DNA from: Candidatus Methanomethylophilaceae archaeon
GTDB taxonomy: Archaea; Thermoplasmatota; Thermoplasmata; Methanomassiliicoccales; Methanomethylophilaceae
Direction: 5' to 3'
Assembly: GCA_023230065.1 (NCBI GenBank)
Contig: JALNYB010000019.1
Coordinates: 1-18,669, forward strand
Length of the DNA: 18,669 nt
Shown here: positions 1 to 5,817 of the stretch, piece after piece
How the letters are laid out: every line of letters begins with the position of its first letter
Position numbering within the stretch: the stretch's first letter is position 1
Notes under the pieces: model-generated
The model's input: the letters and a program-made list of their open reading frames with translations, nothing else
What the model was told of the DNA's origin: nothing
Database searches by the model: none
Position numbers and translations under genes: made by a program

Positions 1-117
1 CCGATGGATGTGCTTGATACGATCTCTACGCGTATTACCAATACAATGAAGAGTCAGGTCAATCGTGTTGTATACGACATAACGAATAAGCCACCTTCTA
101 CTATTGAATGGGAATAA
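1..117 (+). CDS. guaAB: GMP synthase subunit B (ATP pyrophosphatase), C-terminal end only
   Basis: The reading frame is open from base 1 and ends at TAA 115-117, giving the last 38 residues of a protein whose start lies outside the window. The tail ends in KPPSTIEWE, the characteristic C-terminus of the GMP synthase ATP-pyrophosphatase/dimerisation domain, where the residues before the final E contact XMP at the dimer interface in the family. The enzyme adenylates XMP and aminates it to GMP using ammonia delivered by the glutaminase subunit. Archaea usually encode the two halves separately, and the glutaminase subunit follows at 182, which supports the call. Partial at the window edge, not truncated as far as can be seen. 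Confidence 0.9.
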   Translation, partial: PMDVLDTISTRITNTMKSQVNRVVYDITNKPPSTIEWE

Positions 118-126
118 ATTCTGAAC

Positions 127-139
127 GGGGTAAAATCCC
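127..139 (+). terminator. Short GGGG/TCCC hairpin after guaAB
   Basis: GGGG 127-130 can pair with TCCC 136-139 (three GC pairs and one GU) around a TAAAA loop, starting 9 nt after the stop codon. A weak hairpin alone, but the same arrangement recurs at other 3' ends in this window. It is followed by an AT-rich stretch and the guaAA promoter. Confidence 0.35.
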
Positions 140-149
140 TATTCACATT

Positions 150-162
150 ACTTTTATACTAC
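150..162 (+). promoter_or_regulatory. TATA box for guaAA, leaderless start
   Basis: The T/A-rich element ACTTTTATACTAC is centred near base 156, 26 bp before the ATG at 182. No Shine-Dalgarno sequence precedes that ATG. Spacing and absence of a ribosome binding site both fit leaderless transcription starting at the start codon. Confidence 0.5.
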
Positions 163-181
163 ATATCATTATTTCTGCATA

Positions 182-760
182 ATGAAGGTCTATGTCGTGG
201 ATAACGGGGGTCAGTGGACCCATCGTGAATGGCGTGTTCTGAAATATTTGAAAGTGGAGACTAAGATCATCCCCAACACTACGCCTTTTGACGAGATAAA
301 GGACCTCGACGGGCTCGTTCTTTCGGGCGGAGCGCCCAGTGTTGCGACCGATGCCAGTCTTATGGGAAATAACGGCGAATATTTGGACAAAGCTGAATAT
401 CCTATTTTTGGTATTTGCGCGGGCATGCAATTCTTATCTGAACATTTCGGTGGAAAATTGGGACCAAGTGTTATCCCCGAATTCGGACACGTAGACCTAA
501 TAGTGAAGTCGCATGACGATCTTTTCAAAGGTCTTCCAGATGCATTTACGGTTTGGGGATCTCATAACGATGAGGTGAAATTGGTTCCTGATGGATTCGA
601 GATCACTGCAACATCTCCAACATGTCCTGTAGAAGCAGTAAGATGTCTAACCCGTCCAATATATGGTGTTCAATTCCATCCGGAAGTTGAGAACACGGAG
701 AATGGGCCACAGATATTCCAGAATTTTTTGGATATTATTATTAGTTATGAAAAGCATTGA
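182..760 (+). CDS. guaAA: GMP synthase subunit A (class I glutamine amidotransferase)
   Basis: This is the 192-residue glutaminase half of GMP synthase; it hydrolyses glutamine and passes ammonia to the XMP-adenylating subunit encoded just upstream. The class I amidotransferase triad is visible: nucleophile Cys79 in GICAGMQ, and His166 with Glu168 in GVQFHPEVE. The oxyanion-hole region LSGGAPS lies at 47-53. The length is normal for the stand-alone archaeal subunit. The N-terminus MKVYVVDNGGQWTHREWR is typical of the family, which supports the ATG at 182; with a TATA box 26 bp before it, this looks leaderless. The subunit B gene ends 64 bp upstream, so the two may be separately promoted although adjacent. 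Confidence 0.96.
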   Translation: MKVYVVDNGGQWTHREWRVLKYLKVETKIIPNTTPFDEIKDLDGLVLSGGAPSVATDASLMGNNGEYLDKAEYPIFGICAGMQFLSEHFGGKLGPSVIPEFGHVDLIVKSHDDLFKGLPDAFTVWGSHNDEVKLVPDGFEITATSPTCPVEAVRCLTRPIYGVQFHPEVENTENGPQIFQNFLDIIISYEKH

Positions 761-768
761 ATTATATC

Positions 769-1239
769 ATGGAAACGGATATAAGATATTTTGAATCGCA
801 ACGATTTATAAGTTCAATATGGCTTGCTGCATCGATGTGTGTAGCATTTGTTGTAGGGGAACTTGTTCTAATTTATTGTTATTTAAGTGATTTCAATATG
901 CCTTGGTATGCTATGATTATTGTCACGTTGGTTTTCGTATTATTAACTTCAATAGTATTGTTCCTGAAATACAGTGTTACTGTTACAGATAGCGAAGTCA
1001 GGATCAAGACCATCGGTGTTAGAGTAATATCAAGAGACACAATAGAGAAAACAGAGGTTCAGGACATTCACGCAATCCATCAATATGGTGGATGGGGCAT
1101 CAGATATTGGAGAAAGGGAACTATCGGTTACATATTTCCTGGTGCAGAAAAAGGTGTAATGATTTTCATGAAGAATGGAAATAGAATTATGTTGTCATCA
1201 CGTAAATCTGAAGATCTGTATGGTGCGCTCCAGGATTAA
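769..1239 (+). CDS. Two-helix membrane protein with PH-like C-terminal domain
   Basis: A 156-residue protein of unknown function. Two hydrophobic segments (about residues 17-37 and 43-65) form a hairpin with a very short connecting loop. A soluble domain follows, rich in beta-strand patterns: SVTVTDSEVRIKT, then YGGWGIRYWRKGTIGYI, then a glycine turn and GVMIFMKNGNRIMLSSRK. That layout (two TM helices, then a strand-rich domain with an aromatic GGWGIR motif and a closing basic nG-R segment) matches bacterial/archaeal PH-like membrane proteins. I infer the domain from pattern only. ATG 769 is preferred; an in-frame TTG at 757 would overlap the guaAA stop codon. It is convergent with the UPF0147 gene. 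Confidence 0.7.
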   Translation: METDIRYFESQRFISSIWLAASMCVAFVVGELVLIYCYLSDFNMPWYAMIIVTLVFVLLTSIVLFLKYSVTVTDSEVRIKTIGVRVISRDTIEKTEVQDIHAIHQYGGWGIRYWRKGTIGYIFPGAEKGVMIFMKNGNRIMLSSRKSEDLYGALQD

Positions 1240-1249
1240 ATCTTTTAAA

Positions 1250-1282
1250 AAGTAAAAAAAATTATTCGGGGAATAAACCCCG
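1250..1282 (-). terminator. Hairpin plus T-run terminator of the UPF0147 unit
   Basis: CGGGG 1267-1271 pairs with CCCCG 1278-1282 around a six-base loop, 9 nt beyond the UPF0147 stop codon. On the minus strand the hairpin is followed by AATAA and then runs of eight and five T. This is the best terminator in the window and may also end the convergent upstream gene. Confidence 0.65.
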
Positions 1283-1291
1283 TAAACAAAT

Positions 1292-1555
1292 TTATCTCGA
1301 CTGATTGCTGACCATCTCAAGCTGGCTGATAACATTCCAGATGAGTGTTCTGCCGTGTAACGGTATGTTAGGGTCATTAGCAAGGTCATCAAGGATTATC
1401 ATCGCACTGGTTGCACGGACATCCAACGCTTCCTTGTTATCAAGCAATTTAGCTTTCGCGTCTGATGCTCCCTTTCTGATGTTTCTGGGAACGGACGTAT
1501 CTTCTGCCAGCATGTCCAGGACATCGACTATTTGTTTGATCTTATCTGCTGCCAT
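1292..1555 (-). CDS. UPF0147 family protein
   Basis: An 87-residue, wholly helical small protein of the archaeal UPF0147 family, whose function is not established. Recognisable features are DKIKQIVDVLDMLAED followed by SVPRNIRKGASDA near the N-terminus, then a second helical repeat with ATSAMIILDDLANDPNIP. The two halves look like related helix pairs, each with an acidic-residue/Pro turn (TSVPRN and PNIPLH). The start is set at the ATG at 1555, which has GAAGGA a few bases upstream; a TTG 18 bases further upstream would overlap the preceding stop codon and lacks such a site. It is the second gene of a two-gene minus-strand unit with the 54-residue protein at 1570-1734. Confidence 0.85.
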   Translation of the reverse strand: MAADKIKQIVDVLDMLAEDTSVPRNIRKGASDAKAKLLDNKEALDVRATSAMIILDDLANDPNIPLHGRTLIWNVISQLEMVSNQSR

Positions 1556-1569
1556 TGCGATTCCTTCTT

Positions 1570-1734
1570 TCAAACTGTCTCGAATTCTTCTTGGAGATCA
1601 ATGACGAGCTGTTCCAAAACCTCTTCAAAATTAGCGGATTTGTATTCTCTCATACCGCCAATATCGCTTTGAATTCTGGCGACAAAGTTATTGTTCTCTT
1701 TGACCAATTCGACGTTGCACAAAACTTCTTCCAT
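1570..1734 (-). CDS. 54-residue hypothetical protein upstream of UPF0147
   Basis: A small acidic protein I do not recognise. It begins MEEVLCNVELVKENNNFVARI and ends in an amphipathic helix with EEVLEQLVIDLQEEFE. Predicted order is strand, turn, strand, glycine loop (DIGGMREY), helix: a beta-beta-alpha plan as in HicB-like or partial dsRBD-like folds, though no family can be named. The ATG at 1734 is chosen; GGGG lies upstream. A TTG at 1767 would add 11 residues but sits too close to the promoter. Its TGA ends 14 bp before the UPF0147 ATG, so the two are probably cotranscribed. Base composition and regular secondary structure support a real gene. Confidence 0.6.
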   Translation of the reverse strand: MEEVLCNVELVKENNNFVARIQSDIGGMREYKSANFEEVLEQLVIDLQEEFETV

Positions 1735-1763
1735 TTCAAATACCCCGTGCAAGAATATCTGCA

Positions 1764-1800
1764 CCAACTAATAGCCGATATTTAATAGTTGGCTATAAAG
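1764..1800 (-). promoter_or_regulatory. Promoter of the small-gene unit with overlapping inverted repeats
   Basis: CTTTATAGCC at 1800-1791 on the minus strand is a TATA candidate, which would place the transcript start near 1768. Two inverted repeats overlap it: CCAACTA 1764-1770 with TAGTTGG 1786-1792, and ATAGCC 1771-1776 with GGCTAT 1791-1796. They could form an operator, but no regulator is known. Confidence 0.35.
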
Positions 1801-1948
1801 ATTTTATCGTAAAAATGATACTGGTAGCTATTTGATGTGTATACTAGGAGAGATTTACACAGATCCGAGGGTCTTTTGGAAACAGTTGTATCTGTTCAAA
1901 AAATATAAGAATGTGACTTTTTTTTCGTATTTTCAACACTCCAACACA
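1801..1948. other. Intergenic DNA between the small-gene promoter and the secE promoter
   Basis: Together with the flanking promoters, this belongs to a stretch of about 300 bases (1768-2068) without a convincing gene. It is AT-rich with runs of A and T near 1900-1930. A 43-codon frame at 1835-1966 has no ribosome binding site and runs into the secE promoter; I do not call it. Nothing else is visible here. Confidence 0.5.
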
Positions 1949-1966
1949 CCGAAACCTTTAAGATAG
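1949..1966 (+). promoter_or_regulatory. BRE/TATA promoter of the secE-spt5-rpl11 operon
   Basis: A purine-rich BRE-like CCGAAACC is followed directly by TTTAAGATA at 1957-1965, the best archaeal core promoter in this part of the window. It predicts a transcript start near 1985-1988 and therefore a leader of about 80 nt ahead of secE. Confidence 0.55.
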
Positions 1967-2068
1967 ATATTCAAATTAGGGACATTATTCAATTGTTGCC
2001 TTCAGTGGTAACGAAAGAGCGAGATGTCGTTCGAGATTATAGGTTGGACGAACAAGGAAGGGAGAAAA

Positions 2069-2293
2069 ATGAGCGAAGGGGAAAGTAGGGCAGAGGAATT
2101 TCAAGAGAATCTTGAATCGAAAGCAGGAAACCTCGGAAAAGGTAAATATGGCAGAATCCTCAAGATGGCCCGCACACCTACTAGAGATGAGTACAAGAAG
2201 ACCTGCTACATTGCAGCAATCGGAATGATTATCCTCGGAGTAGTAGGTTTCTCTATTTTCTGGTTGATGACCTACCTTCCGAATTATTTCTAA
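2069..2293 (+). CDS. secE: Protein translocase subunit SecE / Sec61 gamma
   Basis: A 74-residue single-span membrane protein, the small clamp subunit of the SecYE(beta) translocon. The cytoplasmic amphipathic segment contains MARTPTRDEYKK (33-44), equivalent to the conserved R-x-P-x-R/K-x-E-[FY] signature, and a single membrane helix spans about residues 46-70. The start at 2069 is chosen because GGGAG lies just upstream and archaeal SecE is usually 55-75 residues; an upstream in-frame ATG at 2024 would add 15 residues without a site. It is the first gene of the secE-spt5-rpl11 operon, the standard archaeal order. Confidence 0.92.
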   Translation: MSEGESRAEEFQENLESKAGNLGKGKYGRILKMARTPTRDEYKKTCYIAAIGMIILGVVGFSIFWLMTYLPNYF

Positions 2294-2342
2294 ATTTACG
2301 GAGCAATGAAAAATGTCAGATCTTGGATTAGGAGGCCCCATC

Positions 2343-3143
2343 ATGGCCGGCGAAAGTGGTACTAAGGACGTCCACGCTGGGGGTATCAACACATGGAAAT
2401 TCCAGCTTAGTACAGATGTGCCGGTAGCGACCTTGTGTTTTGATATTGTCACCGGACCAGATTCAGACAATGCTCCGGAATGGACTGTTACACTGTATGA
2501 TTCTACAGGCGGAGAACTTTGGAGTAATTATCGTAGTAAAAGGGAGATCGACATAGATTTTCCTGGAAAGGGCGTCAAAGAATTTAAATTAGAGATTATT
2601 TGTCCGAAAGGAGCAAGATATGGAGATACAGTAGATGTTGATATTCAGGCATCAAGCACTGGTGGAACATCGACTACAAGCTTCGGGGCTGTTGCAAAAC
2701 AGTCAATTATGGTACTTAAAACTCAGATCGACCAGGAGAAGACCGTCGCAGACGCTCTAATGTCGAAGGCAAATGTCGGAGAGAAGGACATTTTCGCGGT
2801 CTTCAGCCCAGCTGGTCTGAGAGGATACGTTTTCGTAGAAGGAATGAATACTGACCATCTTCGTGAGAAGACAAGGGATATCAAAAAAGCACGTTCCTTC
2901 GTTGACGGAGAGACAAGCATCGATGAGATAAGTCATTATTTGGTGCCTGTTTCAGCCGTCATCGGAATGGTCGAAGGAGATCTCGTTGAGCTTATCAACG
3001 GCCCGTTCAAGGGAGAGATCGCCAGGGTACAGCAGATCGACCAGGCTAAAGAGGAGATCACAGTCGAACTCGTCGAGGCTATGGTGCCGATCCCAGTCAC
3101 CGTCAAGGGTGACAGTGTAAGAATTATTGAAAAGGAGAAATGA
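2343..3143 (+). CDS. spt5: Transcription elongation factor Spt5 (NusG) with extra N-terminal beta domain
   Basis: The C-terminal part is ordinary archaeal Spt5: an NGN domain at about 121-200 (SIMVLKTQ through GLRGYVFVEG and HYLVPVSAVIGMV) that partners Spt4 and binds the RNA polymerase clamp, and a KOW domain at about 207-265 (EGDLVELINGPFKGEIARV). Together these are about 145 residues, the family's usual whole length. In front lies an unusual 118-residue region of alternating strands (TWTVTLYD-like WTVTLYDSTGGELW, KEFKLEIICPKGARYGDTVDV) resembling NEW3/COG1470-type beta-sandwiches. ATG 2343 follows GGAGG by 7 nt; an in-frame ATG at 2313 with a weaker, distant GGAG would add ten residues. 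Its stop overlaps an upstream ATG candidate for L11, indicating translational coupling. Confidence 0.92.
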   Translation: MAGESGTKDVHAGGINTWKFQLSTDVPVATLCFDIVTGPDSDNAPEWTVTLYDSTGGELWSNYRSKREIDIDFPGKGVKEFKLEIICPKGARYGDTVDVDIQASSTGGTSTTSFGAVAKQSIMVLKTQIDQEKTVADALMSKANVGEKDIFAVFSPAGLRGYVFVEGMNTDHLREKTRDIKKARSFVDGETSIDEISHYLVPVSAVIGMVEGDLVELINGPFKGEIARVQQIDQAKEEITVELVEAMVPIPVTVKGDSVRIIEKEK

Positions 3144-3148
3144 ACACA

Positions 3149-3622
3149 ATGGTTGATACTGTTGAGGCATTAGTTGATGGAGGCAGGGCCTCCGCAGGTC
3201 CACCCCTCGGTCCGGCACTCGGACCCAAAGGAGTAAACATCGGTCAGGTTATAGCAAAAATCAATGAGAAGACGAAAGCCTTCTCTGGAATGAAAGTTCC
3301 TGTAAAGATATTGATAAACTCTGACAAGACATTCGATATAAAGGTAGGAACACCCCCGATGTCCGCTCTCGTTAAATCAGAGCTCGGACTTGCGAGTGGA
3401 TCTAGCAATGCAAAGACCACAAAGGTCGCAGACATGACTATCGCACAGGCAAAGAAGATCGCTGAAATGAAACAGGACAGCCTTCTCGGAGCCACTGTGA
3501 AAGCACGTGTTCTCGAAGTTTCTGGAAACTGTGTTAGCGTCGGTGTAACAATTGATGGAAAGGACCCTAAGGTCTTCCAGAAAGATGTTAAGGCCGGTCT
3601 TTACGACGATCAGCTTCAGTGA
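3149..3622 (+). CDS. rpl11: Large subunit ribosomal protein L11
   Basis: A 157-residue protein of the GTPase-associated centre of the 50S subunit, binding 23S rRNA and supporting the L10-L12 stalk. The N-terminal domain carries the signature GPPLGPALGPKGVNIGQV (about 17-34) and the C-terminal rRNA-binding domain contains VGTPPMSALVKSELGL and the IAQAKKIAEMK helix. Two starts are possible: ATG 3140 overlaps the spt5 stop codon but sits only 2 nt from GGAG 3134-3137; ATG 3149 has a better 11-nt spacing and gives the family-like beginning MVDTVEALVDGG. Last gene of the secE operon; L1-L10-L12, which normally follow, lie about 3 kb away. Confidence 0.97.
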   Translation: MVDTVEALVDGGRASAGPPLGPALGPKGVNIGQVIAKINEKTKAFSGMKVPVKILINSDKTFDIKVGTPPMSALVKSELGLASGSSNAKTTKVADMTIAQAKKIAEMKQDSLLGATVKARVLEVSGNCVSVGVTIDGKDPKVFQKDVKAGLYDDQLQ

Positions 3623-3634
3623 ATAAACATTAAC

Positions 3635-3706
3635 GGGGTACAACCCCAATTCTTTGTGTTTGAAACACTATGGGGTCTTCGCAAATCCCATTTTTATTTT
3701 TTTAAT
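3635..3706 (+). terminator. Terminator region after rpl11
   Basis: Three short inverted repeats follow the stop codon: GGGGT 3635-3639 with ACCCC 3643-3647; GTGTTT 3656-3661 with AAACAC 3663-3668; and ATGGG 3670-3674 with CCCAT 3687-3691. The last runs straight into TTTTTATTTTTTT. The T-run is the expected archaeal termination signal; the first hairpin is the recurring post-stop element discussed in the findings. Confidence 0.6.
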
Positions 3707-3930
3707 TAAACGTATATGTTTCATATCGTTATTTTGTTTCAATAAATTTGGAAGTATTCACATTTAGTGATATCAAAAGCAACTCAATGTGAAGGAATTT
3801 GATATTGGTTTAACTTTATTATAACTTGACTTCGAAAGACAATGTAAAGGCAGATTGTGATCTCGATAATGGTAGCTGTAACACGGAGGTTAGATAATGT
3901 GGAGGACCGCAATTAATTATCATCAAAGCC
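3707..3930. other. AT-rich intergenic region with interleaved inverted repeats
   Basis: This completes a gap of 308 bases between rpl11 and the convergent Dus gene. It holds two interleaved 8-bp inverted repeats at 3757-3805 and, further on, GGAGGT at 3885-3890 six bases before an ATG whose frame is only 30 codons long and runs antisense into Dus. No tRNA, conserved protein or C/D-box guide could be recognised. Confidence 0.5.
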
Positions 3931-4920
3931 TTATGTGCGGATATGTTCAGAACCTATCTCGGACTCGATCTCATATAATAGTCTTGTGAGATTTTTTAGG
4001 TCGATGGTCTCGACAGCCAGTTTGTGGCGGTATTCTCTACATCCACGACAACCAGCGATGAATTTTGGGGCAATGCCGCGGAGCATGTTTATGGCCAATT
4101 CCTCTCCCTTCTCTTGGATAAGGGCATCGGCGAGAGAAAGGCACCAATTCACTTGTTGAGATATTATGGGTGTAGAAAGTGTCTCTTTAGTACGATAGTA
4201 ATGATCGATCTGAGTAATGAGATATGGATTTCCCACAGCTCCGCGGGCTACCATTACTGCGGAGGCTCCAGTGATATCTACAGCACGAACGGCATCATTC
4301 AGAGAATAGACATTCCCAGATATTATTAAAGGAATGGACATATCCGATTGCAGGTCTTCTACGAGTTCGAAATGTGGGTTTCCGGTGTAAAGTTCCTCTC
4401 TGGTCCTTGCATGTATGGTGATGGCATCCACATCAGCATCTGTCAGTTCGTCGATCACTTGGCGGAAGTTGATGTTCTTATTGCTTCCTAGGCGTATTTT
4501 GGCGGTGACAGGTATGTTTACAGTCTCCTTTATGCGACGCACTATATCACCACATTTACTTGGGTTATCCATCAATGCGGATCCAGAGCCGTTGTTGACG
4601 ACCTTGGATACAGGGCAGCCCATGTTTATGTCGAAGAAATCTATGTTTTTGTTATAAAGTATGGCGTTCTTTGCGGCTTTTGCAAGATTATCTGGGTCAT
4701 TACCGAATAACTGAAGGCCAGTAGGGTAATTGTGTTCGAATTTGACATATGTCATTGACCTTTGTAGACCGTGGATGATTCCGTTGTCGGAGGTCATTTC
4801 TGTGACTGATACGGCCACTCCGAAAGGTTTCATGAATTCTCTGTAGCTTCTGCATGTTATGCCAGACATGGGTCCCAGGACCACGCGGCCTTCGATTCTT
4901 AGATCACCGATCTTCCACAT
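3931..4920 (-). CDS. tRNA-dihydrouridine synthase (Dus family)
   Basis: A 329-residue FMN-dependent enzyme reducing uridine to dihydrouridine in tRNA. A TIM barrel begins with RVVLGPMSGITCRSYRE (12-28); the active site is FDINMGCPVSKV with catalytic Cys102; VTAKIRLG (Lys141) and ITIHARTR (His170) supply FMN/substrate contacts, and VMVARGAVGNPYLI is the late phosphate-binding strand. A small helical C-terminal domain follows. The usual late GNGDI motif appears as SGNVYS. The start at 4920 gives the standard MxxIGDLxxxGRVVL opening and lies about 28 bp from a TATA-like element; ATG 4935 would add five residues. tRNA position specificity cannot be read from sequence. Monocistronic as far as visible. 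Confidence 0.93.
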   Translation of the reverse strand: MWKIGDLRIEGRVVLGPMSGITCRSYREFMKPFGVAVSVTEMTSDNGIIHGLQRSMTYVKFEHNYPTGLQLFGNDPDNLAKAAKNAILYNKNIDFFDINMGCPVSKVVNNGSGSALMDNPSKCGDIVRRIKETVNIPVTAKIRLGSNKNINFRQVIDELTDADVDAITIHARTREELYTGNPHFELVEDLQSDMSIPLIISGNVYSLNDAVRAVDITGASAVMVARGAVGNPYLITQIDHYYRTKETLSTPIISQQVNWCLSLADALIQEKGEELAINMLRGIAPKFIAGCRGCREYRHKLAVETIDLKNLTRLLYEIESEIGSEHIRT

Positions 4921-4943
4921 TAGGATTGGGACCATAATACGCG

Positions 4944-4953
4944 TGTTTATCAG
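4944..4953 (-). promoter_or_regulatory. TATA-like element for Dus, probable leaderless start
   Basis: On the minus strand CCTGATAAAC is centred about 28 bp upstream of the ATG at 4920, and no ribosome binding site precedes that ATG. This spacing favours the 4920 start over 4935. Confidence 0.35.
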
Positions 4954-5140
4954 GTTTACGTGAGGTAAGTTACATTATCCAATAATTTTCAAGCTGTATT
5001 GTCTGCAATTTTGTTTTCATATCTAAATTGTCTTGATATCATCTCGCAGTTGTGGTTATAATCGTATTTCAAATGTTCACTGCTGCCCGAACTTAGAATA
5101 ATATTGATGAAAAATGAAATAAAAACAGTTCTTCCAATAT

Positions 5141-5150
5141 TTCTATATCT
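5141..5150 (+). promoter_or_regulatory. TATA box of the methyltransferase gene
   Basis: TTCTATATCT is centred about 25 bp before the ATG at 5171, with no Shine-Dalgarno sequence between them, consistent with a leaderless transcript. The remaining 190 bases back to Dus show no feature I can support. Confidence 0.45.
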
Positions 5151-5170
5151 TCTGCTAGTATTACGCTGCT

Positions 5171-5782
5171 ATGGATTATACTCAATTTGGATGTCCTCGT
5201 GGAGAAGGGGGACGCCTAATCTTGGAAGACATGAACATTCACCACAGGCCTCTTTCTGAATGGGCCATTGAAAAACTTTCTTCAAATTATACCAGTATAC
5301 TAGATGTTGGATGTGGTGGAGGGATGCAGCTATCTATTCTATCTATGAAATATCCAACTGCTTCTTTGATAGGTGTTGACATATCTGAAGAGGCTGTAGC
5401 AAAAGCTTTGGAAACCAACCGGAAAGATATAGATTCCGGGAGATGTAAGATCTTAAAAGCTTCAGTATTCGAACTTCCATTCGGAGATTGTACATTTGAT
5501 CTTGTTACTGCATTTGAGACATATTTTTTCTGGTCGGATCTTTCTATGGCAATCAAGGAGATACATAGAGTATTGAAGCTTGGAAAATGTTTTCAGATAG
5601 TGTCTGAACAATATCCTCATCCGAATTTCAACGATAAAATCTCTAAGCTTGCAAAGCTTTGTAATTTTAAATTGGTGACTAATGAAGAGATGGTACAATT
5701 ATTGGAAAATAATGGTTTCTTTGTAAAAGTGGACGTTATAGAAGATAAGAACTGGGTATGTTTCACGGCAATTAAGAATTAA
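5171..5782 (+). CDS. Class I SAM-dependent methyltransferase, substrate unknown
   Basis: A 203-residue Rossmann-fold methyltransferase. Motif I is ILDVGCGGG (43-51); the acidic residue binding the SAM ribose is Asp70 in IGVDISEEA; PFGDCTFDLVTAFET represents motifs post-II to IV, and EIHRVLKLGKCFQIVSE is the motif VI strand-helix region of small-molecule (UbiE/COQ5-like) methyltransferases. The N-terminus (FGCPRGEGGRLILEDMN) is like that of stand-alone archaeal and bacterial Methyltransf_11 proteins. It is single, convergent with a membrane protein gene, and noticeably more AT-rich than the ribosomal genes around it, so a recent arrival is possible. No neighbour identifies its substrate. Confidence 0.85.
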   Translation: MDYTQFGCPRGEGGRLILEDMNIHHRPLSEWAIEKLSSNYTSILDVGCGGGMQLSILSMKYPTASLIGVDISEEAVAKALETNRKDIDSGRCKILKASVFELPFGDCTFDLVTAFETYFFWSDLSMAIKEIHRVLKLGKCFQIVSEQYPHPNFNDKISKLAKLCNFKLVTNEEMVQLLENNGFFVKVDVIEDKNWVCFTAIKN

Positions 5783-5792
5783 AAGTTATAAT

Positions 5793-5808
5793 GCGGTCTT
5801 TCGACCGC
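5793..5808. terminator. Perfect 6-bp hairpin between convergent genes
   Basis: GCGGTC 5793-5798 and GACCGC 5803-5808 form a perfect stem with a TTTC loop, 10 nt after the methyltransferase stop and 9 nt beyond the membrane protein's stop on the other strand. There is no long T-run, so it may stabilise 3' ends of both transcripts rather than act alone as a terminator. Confidence 0.5.
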
Positions 5809-5817
5809 GAATTGAGT

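Noticed and set aside
1835..1966. 43-codon plus-strand frame before secE
   Set aside because: No ribosome binding site, ends inside the secE core promoter, no recognisable protein pattern.
1985..2470. 161-codon minus-strand frame opposite secE and spt5
   Set aside because: Antisense to two recognised genes and without promoter, ribosome binding site or family features.
3897..3989. 30-codon frame beginning six bases after GGAGGT
   Set aside because: The ribosome binding site is good, but the frame is short, runs antisense into the 3' end of Dus and has no recognisable sequence; likely chance.
5100..5160. Possible C/D-box guide RNA (TTGATGA) upstream of the methyltransferase
   Set aside because: The box C match is imperfect and there is no box D, C' or D' at suitable spacing.
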